DNA from: Gilliamella sp. wkB178
GTDB taxonomy: Bacteria; Pseudomonadota; Gammaproteobacteria; Enterobacterales; Orbaceae
Direction of reading: 5' to 3'
DNA length: 64,000 nucleotides
Assembly: GCF_001690705.1 (NCBI RefSeq)
Contig: NZ_LZGK01000013.1
Span: 620,001 to 684,000, forward strand
Below, piece by piece: positions 47,463 through 57,749 of this stretch. A program made the position numbers and the translations under genes. Numbering within the stretch: the stretch's first letter is position 1; each line of letters begins with the position of its first letter. Under the pieces are notes generated by a model that was not told the origin of the DNA, did not search any database, and worked only from the letters and a program-made list of their open reading frames with translations.

Positions 47463-49780
47463 AGATAGCGTTGATTGGTAACCCAAACTGTGGAAAAACG
47501 ACTTTATTTAACTTGCTTACAGGTGCTAAACAAAGAGTAGGCAATTGGCCTGGAGTAACCGTTGAGCGTAAAACGGGTATATTTTGTTATCAAAATACAA
47601 AATATAATATTATTGATTTACCCGGCACTTATTCTATCGAAAACGATCCACTTTCAGTATCACAAGATGAATTGATTGCTCGTGAATTTGTACTCACCGA
47701 AAAAAACAGTTTAATTATTAATGTCATTGATGCTACTAATTTGCAACGTAGTTTGTACTTGACCATGCAATTAATTGATCTGCAGGTGCCGATGTTAGTG
47801 GTGCTTAATATGATTGATGCGGTTAAATCTATGGGTGAAGTTATTAACCAACAAACTTTGGCTCATTTACTCGGTTGCCCGGTAGTTAGCATGTCAGCTA
47901 GTAAAAAAATAGGTATTAACACACTTTATCAACATATTTCGCAAGCGACTTTAAAGCTATCGATTGCTAAACCAGCGATAGATACATTAGGAACTGAGCA
48001 AAGTGCGGTAATTGATCGTTATATTAAGCAGTTACCTGTAGATAGCCAAATGCGTAAATTTAATCGTTGGCAAATAATTGATGCTTTACTAGATGATTCG
48101 CACTATTTATTTAATCAACTCGAAATAGAAAAACTAAATGCTTGCCGTATATTATTGGCTACCTGCTATGATAATGAAATTGATGTGGCATTAGCCTGTG
48201 CCCGTTATGAAACTATTGATCAGGTCTGTCATAAAGTGATCGCTAAGCCGCGTGAAATTAGTGACAGTGTGTCTGAAAAACTCGATAAAATTACACTAGG
48301 CCGAGTAACTGGTATTCCATTGTTCTTATTAATTATGTATGCCATGTTCATGGTGGCAATCAATTTTGGTTCGGTCTTTATTGACTTTTTTGACGTACTT
48401 TGTGGCACTATTTTTGTGGATGGACTGTCACATGTTTTGCAGCTATTGAATACTCCAGATTGGCTGCGAGTCATTTTAGCTAATGGTATCGGTTCAGGAT
48501 TACAAACGGTTTCAACTTTTATTCCGGTTATAGCAATGTTGTTTTTGTGCCTTTCTTTTTTGGAAGATTCGGGATACTTAGCCCGAGCGGCAATGGTAGT
48601 GGATCGGGTTATGCGCTGTATCGGCTTACCAGGTAAAGCTTTTGTACCTATGTTAGTAGGTTTTGGATGTGGTGTACCTGCGATTATGGGTACCCGCACC
48701 TTGGAAAGTTCTCGAGACCGGATCATGACTATATGTATGATCCCGTTTATGTCATGCAGTGCCAGATTGCCAGTGTATACTTTGTTTGCGGTAATATTCT
48801 TCCCTCGGCATGCATCAATGGTAGTTTTTGGTTTGTATTTATTGGGGATTTTGTTAGCAGTTATTACTGGTTTTATTTTAAAAATAACCTTATTAAAAGG
48901 CCCGCTGACACCGTTTATAATGGAAATGCCGGTTTACCGCATTCCAACTTTAACTAACATGTTGAAATTAACGTGGCAACGGTTAAAAAGTTTTATATTT
49001 AGAGCCGGTAAAGCGATTGTGTTGATGGTAACACTGCTAAGTGTGCTTAATTCATGGGGCACCGACGGTTCATTTGGTCATGAAAATTCAGATAATTCTG
49101 TTTTGGCAGTAGTAAGCCAAAAAATCACCCCAGTTTTTGGACCAATTGGCATTAATCAACATAATTGGCCGGCTACAGTGGGGATTTTTACAGGTATATT
49201 TGCTAAAGAATCGGTAATTGCTACTTTAAATTCCCTTTATTCAATGGGTGATGGGCAGCCAAGTCAGCAATTTAGTTTAACTAAAGGTGTATTAAATGCG
49301 CTTACCACAATTCCCAATAATTTAGTTAGTTTAGCTGACTCAGTTTTAGATCCACTTGGTCTGGCCACTGTTGATGACAATATTGCTACCTTACAATCTG
49401 ATTTAGCGATCGATTCGACTACGATTGCGCAAATCAAAATCTCATTTATAACTCCTGCCGCAGCCCTTGCTTATTTGATCTTTATTTTACTGTATACGCC
49501 CTGTGCTGCAGCATTAGGTACCATTTATCGTGAAGCTGGTTATAAATGGATGTTGTTTGTAGCAGTTTGGGCTTTTAGTGTGGCATGGCTGACGGCGACT
49601 ATTTATTATCAGTTAACTTTATTAAGCCACTCGCGTTCCGCTGGTTATTGGTTAATCATTTGTGCCATATTAATAGCTCTCATGTTAGGTTTGGTGCGAT
49701 TATTAGCCCGGCATTCGCTGTTTGAACAATCCATTATTAAACAAAATCTTGAGCCTACTAAGCCCAAATGTTGTGATTAA
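47459..49780 (+). CDS. feoB: Ferrous iron transporter FeoB
   Basis: A 773-residue membrane protein (E. coli 773) importing Fe2+. An N-terminal G domain has G1 GNPNCGKT (7-14), G3 DLPGTYS and G4 NMIDA. A helical regulatory domain follows. The C-terminal part has two Gate domains: CGVPAIMGTRTLESSRDR and the second near KESVIATLNSLY, within about ten helices. The start is GTG overlapping the feoA stop by 4 bp. It ends with a Cys-containing tail (KPKCCD). feoC follows. Confidence 0.97.
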   Translation: MKIALIGNPNCGKTTLFNLLTGAKQRVGNWPGVTVERKTGIFCYQNTKYNIIDLPGTYSIENDPLSVSQDELIAREFVLTEKNSLIINVIDATNLQRSLYLTMQLIDLQVPMLVVLNMIDAVKSMGEVINQQTLAHLLGCPVVSMSASKKIGINTLYQHISQATLKLSIAKPAIDTLGTEQSAVIDRYIKQLPVDSQMRKFNRWQIIDALLDDSHYLFNQLEIEKLNACRILLATCYDNEIDVALACARYETIDQVCHKVIAKPREISDSVSEKLDKITLGRVTGIPLFLLIMYAMFMVAINFGSVFIDFFDVLCGTIFVDGLSHVLQLLNTPDWLRVILANGIGSGLQTVSTFIPVIAMLFLCLSFLEDSGYLARAAMVVDRVMRCIGLPGKAFVPMLVGFGCGVPAIMGTRTLESSRDRIMTICMIPFMSCSARLPVYTLFAVIFFPRHASMVVFGLYLLGILLAVITGFILKITLLKGPLTPFIMEMPVYRIPTLTNMLKLTWQRLKSFIFRAGKAIVLMVTLLSVLNSWGTDGSFGHENSDNSVLAVVSQKITPVFGPIGINQHNWPATVGIFTGIFAKESVIATLNSLYSMGDGQPSQQFSLTKGVLNALTTIPNNLVSLADSVLDPLGLATVDDNIATLQSDLAIDSTTIAQIKISFITPAAALAYLIFILLYTPCAAALGTIYREAGYKWMLFVAVWAFSVAWLTATIYYQLTLLSHSRSAGYWLIICAILIALMLGLVRLLARHSLFEQSIIKQNLEPTKPKCCD

Positions 49781-49842
49781 AATTTAATTGATTGATATTG
49801 GAAACCAAGAGGATAGCATTAACTGCTGCTTATAAACTATTT

Positions 49843-50082
49843 ATGTTAATGACTGCAATTCGTGATTATATCAAACTACAAGGGCGTGTTGATTTACGTC
49901 ATATCGCCAACCATTTTTGCTTACCAGAAAGTGCCATAACCCCAATGCTGAATTTTTGGGTGAAAAAGGGGATAATTACAATTATTCCCTTAGATTCACA
50001 ATCTACCTGCCAATCTAAACTATGTAGTAGTTGCTTAAGTTGTAATGTCACTAAGCAGTCTACTATATATGCTTGGGTATAA
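49843..50082 (+). CDS. feoC: FeoC-like Fe-S regulator of ferrous iron transport
   Basis: A 79-residue winged-helix protein, close to E. coli FeoC (78). The wing and helix region is IRDYIKLQGRVDLRHIANHFCLPESAITPMLNFWVKKG. The cysteine cluster CQSKLCSSCLSC (C-x4-C-x2-C-x2-C) is the candidate Fe-S site; E. coli has C-x4-C-x2-C-x5-C. In FeoC family members the cluster senses oxygen or iron and FeoC protects FeoB from proteolysis. The start is uncertain: ATG at 49843 or 49849 lacks a ribosome site, and a TTG at 49792 would give 96 residues. It follows feoB closely. Confidence 0.85.
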   Translation: MLMTAIRDYIKLQGRVDLRHIANHFCLPESAITPMLNFWVKKGIITIIPLDSQSTCQSKLCSSCLSCNVTKQSTIYAWV

Positions 50083-50315
50083 ATTCTCATTTGCTTATTT
50101 AAAGTATCAAATGTATCTACATTAATCTTTTGATATTTCTATCGTAAAAAGTTTAAGATCACTTCTATATTTCAGTATGATTAATAGCATATTGTTTTAT
50201 AAAAATTTTATTTTATATTTTATTTACTAGATGTTGATCACATAATTAAACTTATTTATACTGCAAAATAACAAATGATATTTATATGAACTTATGATTA
50301 GAAATAGGAGGTTTT

Positions 50316-50771
50316 ATGAAACCCATAGCAATAGGTGCTGATGATGCAGCATTTGAATTCAGAAATATTATTGTCGATTACTTAACTAAACAGGGCATTA
50401 TAGTTACTGATTATAGTAGTGATAAGCAACTTAGTAATTCTTTATATCCGGATGTAGCCAATGCAGTGGCTTGTGCAATCAATGAAGGTAAACATGACCG
50501 GGGGATTTTAATATGTGGCACCGGAATTGGAATGGCAATTGCCGCTAATAAAGTCCCAAATATTCGTGCCGCTCAATGTCATGATGTTTTCTCAGCTGAA
50601 AGAGCTAGAAAAAGTAATAATGCACAAATTATGACAATGGGGGCCAGAGTTATAGGTACTGAGCTAGCTAAAAAACTTGTCCAAGCATGGTTGGATTCAG
50701 AATTTGAAGGTGGTGGTTCAACGGTAAAAGTTGAGCGAATTTGTCATTATGATAAGTTATACAGCAAATAG
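50316..50771 (+). CDS. RpiB/LacA/LacB-family sugar-phosphate isomerase
   Basis: A 151-residue protein with the family thiol site ICGTGIGMAIAANK (Cys67). Three positions differ from E. coli ribose-5-P isomerase B by hand alignment. The His of GCDH is Asp10 here (GADDAA), the catalytic His99 of QHN is Ser (KSNNAQ), and Arg-His in GGRH become Gly-Ser. The KSNNAQIMTMGARVIG pattern resembles what I recall of D-erythrulose-4-phosphate isomerases (DerI/EryI type). The substrate is therefore not necessarily ribose-5-P. An AGGAGG ribosome site precedes it. Transaldolase and transketolase follow, suggesting a pentose or tetrose phosphate role. Confidence 0.8.
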   Translation: MKPIAIGADDAAFEFRNIIVDYLTKQGIIVTDYSSDKQLSNSLYPDVANAVACAINEGKHDRGILICGTGIGMAIAANKVPNIRAAQCHDVFSAERARKSNNAQIMTMGARVIGTELAKKLVQAWLDSEFEGGGSTVKVERICHYDKLYSK

Positions 50772-50946
50772 TTATTTCCTTGCTATAAAAAAGAAATTAT
50801 CAAATAAAATACATTATTTTTTTCAATTTATATGTAAATCAATTTAGGTTGTTTTTGGCAAAATAGCCTGATGACAAACTCGTTTTATTATTGAATAATA
50901 TGCTATTATAATTTCTTTAAAATAAAAGTTATTTAGGATGAAAAGT

Positions 50947-51897
50947 ATGAGCCAATTAGATGAATTTAAAAAATTAACTGTGGTAGTGGCCGATACCGGT
51001 GATATCGATTCTATTAAGCAGTTTTCTCCAGAAGATGCAACCACCAATCCTTCCCTCGTTTTAAAAGCCGCACAGCTTCCTCAATATCGTTACTTAATAG
51101 ATTCAGCTGTTGCAACTGCCAAAAAAATGGGTGGTAGTAAACAACAACAATTAATCAATGCATGCGATCGAGTCGCTGTAAATATTGGCGCGGAAATTTT
51201 AAAATCGGTTCCTGGACGAATTTCAACTGAAGTTGACGCCCGTTTATCCTTTGATAAACAAGGTTGTATTGATAAAGCACGACGAATTATTGAGCTTTAT
51301 AAAGAAAAGGGTATTGATAAGTCAAGAATTCTGATCAAAATTGCTTCTACATGGGAAGGTATTAAAGCTGCTGAAGTGCTAGAAAAAGAAGGGATTAATT
51401 GCAATCTGACATTGTTGTTCTCATTTGCTCAAGCGCGTGCATGTGCTGAAGTAAATGTGTTTTTAATTTCGCCATTCGTTGGCCGTATTTATGATTGGTA
51501 TAACGCAAAAAAACCAATCGATCCATATGTAGCTGATCAAGATCCTGGCGTGGTTTCTGTGCGTAATATTTATAACTATTATAAACAACATGGTTATAAA
51601 ACTATTGTTATGGGAGCTAGCTTCCGTAAAGTCGATCAGATTTTAGCATTAGCGGGCTGTGATCGCTTAACTATTGCACCTAACTTATTAACTGAAATGC
51701 AACAATCCAATGCTTCAGTAGTGCGTAAACTTGATCCAAATCAACAAGTAGAAGCTCGTCCTGCACTAATGACAGAAGCCGAGTTTAGATGGCAACATAA
51801 TAGCGATGCCATGGCAGTTGAAAAACTGGCCGAAGGTATTCGCGCTTTTGCAGTTGATCAAGGCAAATTAGAAGAAATGATCGGTACATTACTATAA
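50947..51897 (+). CDS. tal: Transaldolase
   Basis: A 316-residue enzyme (E. coli TalA 316, TalB 317) moving a dihydroxyacetone unit between sugar phosphates. The Schiff-base lysine is in [12 protein letters not shown]. The segment [19 protein letters not shown] and [10 protein letters not shown] are classic. Asp17 region [11 protein letters not shown] and the ATTNPSL block are at the N-terminus. I start at ATG 50947, with AGGATG upstream; an ATG at 50938 overlaps that ribosome site. It sits between the RpiB-like gene and transketolase. Which of TalA or TalB it represents cannot be decided. Confidence 0.95.
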   Translation: MSQLDEFKKLTVVVADTGDIDSIKQFSPEDATTNPSLVLKAAQLPQYRYLIDSAVATAKKMGGSKQQQLINACDRVAVNIGAEILKSVPGRISTEVDARLSFDKQGCIDKARRIIELYKEKGIDKSRILIKIASTWEGIKAAEVLEKEGINCNLTLLFSFAQARACAEVNVFLISPFVGRIYDWYNAKKPIDPYVADQDPGVVSVRNIYNYYKQHGYKTIVMGASFRKVDQILALAGCDRLTIAPNLLTEMQQSNASVVRKLDPNQQVEARPALMTEAEFRWQHNSDAMAVEKLAEGIRAFAVDQGKLEEMIGTLL

Positions 51898-51911
51898 TGA
51901 GGATAAAAAGA

Positions 51912-51940
51912 GGGGGAGCATGCTCCCCTTTAATTTTTCT
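51912..51940 (+). terminator. Terminator after transaldolase
   Basis: A GC-rich stem GGGGAGC / GCTCCCC with a minimal loop, followed by TTTAATTTTT. Transketolase therefore likely has its own promoter or relies on readthrough. Confidence 0.85.
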
Positions 51941-52028
51941 TAGCTAAATTTATACACAAAATTGGTAGATTAAATACCTTGTGTAGTTACACTAGTTTTA
52001 ATTCTTAAATATTTCTGGAGATAACAAC

Positions 52029-54035
52029 ATGAATGCAACAACACTATCTCACCGCGAATTAGCGAATGCGATAAGGGCATTAAGCATGGATGGCGTGCAA
52101 AAGGCTAAATCAGGTCACCCAGGAGCTCCTATGGGGATGGCTGATATGGCCGAAGTACTATGGCGTGGATTTTTAAAACATAATCCAACTAATCCACTTT
52201 GGGCTGACAGAGATCGTTTTGTATTATCAAATGGTCATGCTTCAATGTTGATTTATAGTTTATTACATATGACTGGTTATAACGTGACTATTGATGATTT
52301 AAAAAATTTTCGTCAATTGCATTCTAAAACTGCCGGTCACCCAGAATATGGTCATGTGCCGGGGGTTGAAACTACTACCGGCCCATTAGGACAAGGCATA
52401 GCTAATGCTGTGGGTATGGCTATCGCTGAAAGGACATTAGCTGCACAATTTAATAAACCAGGGCACGAAATTGTTGATCATCATACATATGTATTTATGG
52501 GTGATGGTTGTATGATGGAAGGTATTTCTCATGAAGTTTGTTCTTTAGCCGGGACACTTAAATTAGGCAAATTGATAGCTTTCTATGATGATAATGGTAT
52601 CTCAATCGATGGCGAGGTTGAAGGTTGGTTTACTGACGATACGGCTAAACGTTTTGAAGCTTATGGTTGGCACGTTATTCGTGGTATCGATGGTCATGAT
52701 GTTAAAGCTATTACACATGCAATTGAACAAGCACAGGCAGTGACTGATAAACCATCGCTATTAATGTGTAAAACTATTATTGGTTTTGGGTCACCTAATA
52801 AAGCAGGCAGTCATGAAAGCCATGGTGCACCATTGGGTGACGCAGAAATTGCTGCTACCCGTGAAGCTCTTGGTTGGAAATACCCAGCTTTTGAAATTCC
52901 TAAAGCTTATTATGATGCGTGGGATGCTAAAGCAAAAGGTAAACAAGTAGAAGATGAATGGAATACCCGTTTTGCAGCATATGCTACAGCTTATCCGGAG
53001 TTAGCTAAAGAGTTTAAACGCCGTGTTAATGGTGATTTACCAAATAATTGGCAAACAACAGCCAAAGAGTTTGTGGCTAAACTGCAAGCCAATCCGGCAA
53101 CTATTGCTACTCGTAAAGCGTCCCAAAATGCTATTGAAGCCTTTGCTCCAGTATTGCCTGAATTTTTAGGAGGCTCCGCCGACTTGGCTCCGAGTAATTT
53201 AACCATGTGGTCAGGTTCTAAAGAAATTTTGGCCAATCCAGATGGTAACTATATCCATTATGGTGTGCGTGAATTTGGTATGTCAGCAATTATGAATGGT
53301 ATTGCTTTGCATGGTGGCTTTATTCCTTATGGCGCCACCTTCTTAATGTTTATGGAATATGCACGTAATGCTATTCGTATGGCAGCGTTAATGAAAATCC
53401 GTGCACTATTTGTGTACACTCATGATTCCATTGGTTTAGGGGAAGATGGTCCAACTCATCAACCTGTTGAACAAATGGCTAGCCTACGAGTTACTCCAAA
53501 TGTTAGCACTTGGCGCCCATGTGATCAGGTAGAATCTGCTATTGCTTGGCAATATGCTGTTGAACGTAAAGATGGTCCAACAGCGCTAATCTTTTCAAGA
53601 CAAAACCTGAAACAACAAGAGCGTACGCCGCAGCAACTTGCTAATGTATACCGTGGTGGCTACATTTTAAATGATTGTACTGGTACACCGGAACTGATCA
53701 TTATTGCTACTGGTTCTGAAGTTGAATTAGCAGTTGAAGCTTATCACCAACTGACTAAAGCCGGTAAAAAGGTAAGAGTTGTTTCAATGCCTTCAACTGA
53801 TGCATTTGATAAGCAAGATAGCGCTTACAAAGAATCAGTATTACCGTCATCAGTAACTGCAAGATTAGCTATTGAAGCGGGTATAAGTGATTATTGGTAT
53901 AAATACGTTGGTTTAAATGGCAAAGTGGTTGGTATGACTCAGTTCGGTGAATCTGGACCAGCTGAACAACTCTTTAAGGAATTTGGCTTTACTGTCGACA
54001 ACGTACTAGCACAAGCAAATAGCTTATTGAAATAA
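52029..54035 (+). CDS. tkt: Transketolase
   Basis: A 668-residue thiamine-diphosphate enzyme (E. coli TktA 663). Thiamine-binding region [32 protein letters not shown] with the GDG...N motif is near 157-188. The catalytic Glu is in [20 protein letters not shown] near 410. Substrate-binding His residues appear in [19 protein letters not shown] and [19 protein letters not shown]. It exchanges two-carbon ketol units in the non-oxidative pentose phosphate pathway. It needs TPP, which links it functionally to the riboswitch-controlled thiamine importer. A terminator precedes and follows it. Confidence 0.97.
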   Translation: MNATTLSHRELANAIRALSMDGVQKAKSGHPGAPMGMADMAEVLWRGFLKHNPTNPLWADRDRFVLSNGHASMLIYSLLHMTGYNVTIDDLKNFRQLHSKTAGHPEYGHVPGVETTTGPLGQGIANAVGMAIAERTLAAQFNKPGHEIVDHHTYVFMGDGCMMEGISHEVCSLAGTLKLGKLIAFYDDNGISIDGEVEGWFTDDTAKRFEAYGWHVIRGIDGHDVKAITHAIEQAQAVTDKPSLLMCKTIIGFGSPNKAGSHESHGAPLGDAEIAATREALGWKYPAFEIPKAYYDAWDAKAKGKQVEDEWNTRFAAYATAYPELAKEFKRRVNGDLPNNWQTTAKEFVAKLQANPATIATRKASQNAIEAFAPVLPEFLGGSADLAPSNLTMWSGSKEILANPDGNYIHYGVREFGMSAIMNGIALHGGFIPYGATFLMFMEYARNAIRMAALMKIRALFVYTHDSIGLGEDGPTHQPVEQMASLRVTPNVSTWRPCDQVESAIAWQYAVERKDGPTALIFSRQNLKQQERTPQQLANVYRGGYILNDCTGTPELIIIATGSEVELAVEAYHQLTKAGKKVRVVSMPSTDAFDKQDSAYKESVLPSSVTARLAIEAGISDYWYKYVGLNGKVVGMTQFGESGPAEQLFKEFGFTVDNVLAQANSLLK

Positions 54036-54056
54036 GAAGTTATATTGTTAAACTTT

Positions 54057-54091
54057 ACGCCATCGTTATTATTTATCGATGGCGTTTTTTT
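54057..54091 (+). terminator. Terminator after transketolase
   Basis: ACGCCATCG and CGATGGCGT form a perfect 9-bp stem followed by TTTTTTTATG. It lies between convergent tkt and the phosphoethanolamine-transferase-like gene. Confidence 0.9.
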
Positions 54092-54132
54092 ATGATTTAG
54101 CTGAGGATTAAGTAATTGGCTTAGCTTATTGA

Positions 54133-55701
54133 TTATTTTATATACGGGTTAGGATCTTTTTCTAATTTATCGTATAAATATAATTTATTGTATTGCCAAT
54201 CTTTTACTTTTATATCTTTTTGCTCAGTTATATTATTGAAATCATGTTGCATGTAATCATGCTTCACATCTAATTCAATTCCCATCCATCGACTTAATAA
54301 ATATACTAATTGAAATCCGGAGATTTGCTTATTAATTCTCTGTTGCGGCATTTTATCTGAATCAAAAAATATAAATGGAACTTGATAACTTTCTTGGTAC
54401 TTCCAGTTATGACGGAGATCCTGATTTTGATCAGTATGGGCAAGTCCATGATCGGCAAAATACACTACGGCATAATCTTGATTATGTCTTTCTAATATAT
54501 TTATAGCTGAATTAACAAAATCATCAGTTTCTTTAATACTACTGACATAACATGAAATATTCTCATTATTAAGATCAAATTGAACATCAAATTGTAATCT
54601 CTTACAAAAATGAGGATGAGATCCCATTAAATGCATAATAATTAGTTGTGGTTTATTGCTTTGGTTAGACAAAATATCATTCAATTCTGGTAATAATAAA
54701 GTGTCATACTTTCCTTGTGACGATTTACCATTATATTCCCCTTTCTTAGTATAAAAAGATTGTTGCGCATATGCGGCAATACGCGGTATGGTGATTTCCA
54801 TTTTACCTAATTGTCCTTGATTTGAAAGCCAATAAGTGGCAAAACCGGCCTGATTAGCAATGCTGATAATATTGTTATTTATATGTGCATTAACTTCTTT
54901 ATCATTTAAAAAGATAGATTGGCTAATTAAGTAAGGAATTGATGATTGTGTATTTGGTGCTGGTGCAATTAATCCATCCCAAATAATACTAGCATGTTGA
55001 TTGGTAAACGGAGTATCGTCATATTTAAAGCCATAAGCACTCATATAATCTTTACGTACGCTTTCACCAATAATAATAAGGAAGGTTTTATGTTTTGGTT
55101 TAACAGTAACTATTGGAATATTATTTAGTTGTTGAGCTTGTTTTTGTTGTTCTTGCTTTTCAGTTAGATAAATATTGGTACTAGTATATAAATCAAAACA
55201 AAATTCAAAAATTGGGTATTTAAAACTATCTATTAAAATGGAAGGTATATTACTAAAATTACTTTTAATAATTATTTTGGCTGGTTTGTAGCAACTCACT
55301 ATTAATGCACAAATTATTAGATATTTATTATTAATTTTAGGAAAATTACATTTGGAAAAAATGAAAATAAAACTTATAACTAATAATATAGTAATAACAT
55401 AAAGATAAATCGGTAATTGGGTTAGATATTCACTGATCTCATCACTATCAGTTTCAGCTATAGAACTGATCACCGCAATATTTGGTGAACCATAATAGAA
55501 AGAAGTTGGGAAGTATAAAGCCGCTACAACAAATGATATACAAAATATTATGCGGCAAATAGTAAATCGTGCTAAAAAAATTAGCGAAAAATAGGTTAAT
55601 AATATGCGATCAAATCTTTGCGGATAACCTAATAAATAGACAAGTAACACTGATAAACCAAGACAGATTAGATGTGATAGTAGGTTTTCTTTTTTTATCA
55701 T
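54133..55701 (-). CDS. Phosphoethanolamine transferase-like sulfatase-fold membrane protein
   Basis: A 522-residue protein with about four to five N-terminal membrane helices (up to about 145) and a periplasmic sulfatase-type domain. Nucleophile region IIGESVRKDYMSAYGF (Ser214 at the active-site Thr/Ser), IMHLMGSHPHF and VYFADHGLAH carry the expected metal residues. It belongs to the EptA/EptB/OpgE/YhbX group, but I cannot pick a member or an acceptor sugar. It is the second such protein in the window; eptC at 22.9 kb is clearly distinct. Its cysteine count is low. It faces tkt convergently, and a terminator-type hairpin lies upstream. Confidence 0.78.
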   Translation of the reverse strand: MIKKENLLSHLICLGLSVLLVYLLGYPQRFDRILLTYFSLIFLARFTICRIIFCISFVVAALYFPTSFYYGSPNIAVISSIAETDSDEISEYLTQLPIYLYVITILLVISFIFIFSKCNFPKINNKYLIICALIVSCYKPAKIIIKSNFSNIPSILIDSFKYPIFEFCFDLYTSTNIYLTEKQEQQKQAQQLNNIPIVTVKPKHKTFLIIIGESVRKDYMSAYGFKYDDTPFTNQHASIIWDGLIAPAPNTQSSIPYLISQSIFLNDKEVNAHINNNIISIANQAGFATYWLSNQGQLGKMEITIPRIAAYAQQSFYTKKGEYNGKSSQGKYDTLLLPELNDILSNQSNKPQLIIMHLMGSHPHFCKRLQFDVQFDLNNENISCYVSSIKETDDFVNSAINILERHNQDYAVVYFADHGLAHTDQNQDLRHNWKYQESYQVPFIFFDSDKMPQQRINKQISGFQLVYLLSRWMGIELDVKHDYMQHDFNNITEQKDIKVKDWQYNKLYLYDKLEKDPNPYIK

Positions 55702-55802
55702 TAAGTATTATTTTAATAGTATAATTATTAACATAAAATAATTATAAAGTTAGCTAGATTATAAGCAATTAATTTTTTTCATCATAATAGCAAATAAAAC
55801 AA

Positions 55803-55836
55803 AAAATCATCTCGATAGCGTTCGAGATGATTTTTG
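55803..55836 (-). terminator. Terminator after the MFS transporter gene
   Basis: AAAATCATCTCGA and TCGAGATGATTTTT form a stem with U-tracts on both strands. On the minus strand it lies about 110 bp after the MFS stop. Confidence 0.85.
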
Positions 55837-55946
55837 ATGATATTTAATTGCAATCGATTTTTGTTGTTATAATAATATTATATAATTGTAGATATTTTAA
55901 ATAGAGAATTATTAAAAAATAAATTTAAATAACTATCTTTATATTA

Positions 55947-57284
55947 TTAATGTTCAATTTTTCTCTCTGTATTTCTTAAACTTGGAATATTGATTACTTC
56001 TATTTTACCTACTAAAAACACATATGCAAGGAAACCAATGAAAGCAACAAAAGAAATATAATACATTGAGTATTGAAAATTATTAGTTTTTTGTAAAATT
56101 ATACCAATAACAATCGGTGATATTATACCTGATAAATTACCAAAAACGTTTAAAAAACCACCAATAGTTCCAATAATTTTTCTTGGTATTACATCACTAC
56201 ATACGACCCATCCTAAATTAGAAAAAGCATTAGCAAAAAAAGCAACAGACATTATACCAATGGCGATTACAGGCTGATCTTCAAAAAAGTTTACAAAACA
56301 GATAATTGTAGTTACAAGTAAACCTAACATTACCGGTAATTTTCTAGCAAATGTTTTTGAGTAATTTTTTTTAATAAGCATATCACTTAAAACACCACTA
56401 CATAAAACTCCCGCCATAGCCATCAGATAAGGAAATATTGCTCCAAATCCGGCTTTAGAAATAGATAAGTGAAGTCCTTTTTCTAAATAAACAATAAACC
56501 AAGTCAGGAAAAAGTATAGTGTTGATGAAGCAGAAAACTGGGCTATAAATAACCCCCATATAGTTCGTTGACGCAAAACAAAAAAGATATCACTCCAAAC
56601 TATTTTCTCAGTTTGTGGAGAATGTTTATTGTTATCAAATCCACCACCTGCTTTAATATGTTCTAATTCAGCTTGATTTGTATTTTTACTTTCATTTGGT
56701 TCTCTATATTTTATGAGCCAAATAATACCAAAAATGATACCAATAGCACCTGAAACATAAAATGACATTTCCCAACCATAATTACTAACAATGATTGCTA
56801 ATACTGGAGTTAGTGTAGCCAGCCCAATATATTGTCCACTAGCATATATTGCAGTAGCCCTTGCTCGTTCCTGAGTGGGAAACCATGTAGCTATAATTTT
56901 GGTATTAGATGGAAAAGAAGGAGCTTCTGCAATACCAATTAGACCACGACAAATCATTAACATTGCAAGAGAAGAACTAACAGTTGTAAACCAATGGTTA
57001 GAAGCCAATCCCATCAGAAATGTAAATATACTCCATATAATAATGGCACAGCCATATAGTTTTCTAATTCCTATTCTGTCTAATAGATAACCTACAGGAA
57101 TTTGACTAATAGCATATGTCCAAGTGAACATAGAAAATAACCATCCTAATTGTGTAGAGGAAAAGCCAAATTCATTTTGTATATTAGAACCTGCAACAGC
57201 AAGGTTTGCTCGATCCATATAGTTTATTGCAGTAACAATAAACAACATAGTTAAGATCATAAATCTTGTTTTTGTTGGTCTCAT
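55947..57284 (-). CDS. MFS sugar-acid (anion:cation symporter family) transporter
   Basis: A 445-residue 12-helix major facilitator of the ACS group, which includes ExuT, GudP and DgoT. It starts with MRPTKTRFMILTMLFIVTAINYMDRANLAVA, whose NYMDRAN motif is typical of hexuronate, glucarate and galactonate carriers. YLLDRIGIRKLYG is the conserved loop between helices 2 and 3. WFPTQERARATAIYASGQYIG is the helix 4-5 signature. An enolase-family dehydratase, a GntR regulator and an SDR remnant are adjacent, so the substrate is probably an aldonate or uronate such as mannonate or gluconate. Confidence 0.85.
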   Translation of the reverse strand: MRPTKTRFMILTMLFIVTAINYMDRANLAVAGSNIQNEFGFSSTQLGWLFSMFTWTYAISQIPVGYLLDRIGIRKLYGCAIIIWSIFTFLMGLASNHWFTTVSSSLAMLMICRGLIGIAEAPSFPSNTKIIATWFPTQERARATAIYASGQYIGLATLTPVLAIIVSNYGWEMSFYVSGAIGIIFGIIWLIKYREPNESKNTNQAELEHIKAGGGFDNNKHSPQTEKIVWSDIFFVLRQRTIWGLFIAQFSASSTLYFFLTWFIVYLEKGLHLSISKAGFGAIFPYLMAMAGVLCSGVLSDMLIKKNYSKTFARKLPVMLGLLVTTIICFVNFFEDQPVIAIGIMSVAFFANAFSNLGWVVCSDVIPRKIIGTIGGFLNVFGNLSGIISPIVIGIILQKTNNFQYSMYYISFVAFIGFLAYVFLVGKIEVINIPSLRNTERKIEH

Positions 57285-57351
57285 CTTAATATCTCTTTGT
57301 TAGTTATTTTTATTAGTTAATTATTTAGTAATAATAAATTCGTTGTGAAAA

Positions 57352-57489
57352 CTATATGTGATCATTTTTAAGAGTATTATTAAAAACAATAACAGTAGTA
57401 GTTAATTCTTCTACATATGAAAAAACTAATCCACGGACTAAACCGGTTATAAGTGCTGTTTTTCCGGTTAAATCAAATAATTTATGCAT
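57352..57489 (-). pseudogene. Remnant of an SDR-family (gluconate 5-dehydrogenase-like) gene
   Basis: A 45-codon ORF whose start matches the N-terminus of short-chain dehydrogenases of the gluconate 5-dehydrogenase group: MHKLFDLTGKTALITG, then an altered glycine loop (LVRGLV, where a final Gly is normal), then YVEEL...VIVFNNT, resembling the second strand. A whole enzyme is about 250 residues, so most of the gene is gone and the nucleotide-binding loop is broken. It reads in the direction of the MFS gene and has an AGGA ribosome site, so it probably was the first gene of that operon. No other piece is seen in 57285-57351 or 57490-57740. Confidence 0.7.
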
Positions 57490-57546
57490 AATATAAAATC
57501 CTATAGAGTTTAAATTGTTGTATTAAATTAATATTGGTGAAATATA

Positions 57547-57572
57547 TTGTCATACATTAACATGTAATACAA
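57547..57572. promoter_or_regulatory. Candidate GntR operator in the MFS/gntR gap
   Basis: TTGTCATACA-N6-TGTAATACAA is an inverted repeat with 8 of 10 positions complementary. TGTCATACA also occurs upstream of the ManD gene (58526). A FadR-subfamily repressor site is plausible. The rest of the 57285-57740 gap holds only the SDR remnant. Confidence 0.45.
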
Positions 57573-57749
57573 CATACAAGTTAATGTGTTTAAGATGCTT
57601 TTATTTATATTTTTAATCAATATAAAAAGTCTAATTTTGTGATCTAATCGACAAAAATAATAAAATTAGTATTCAATATGAATATTAAAAGCGTTGATTA
57701 AAAAGATAGGATCAGTTGTAATATGATGAATGATAACTAAGTGATATTT

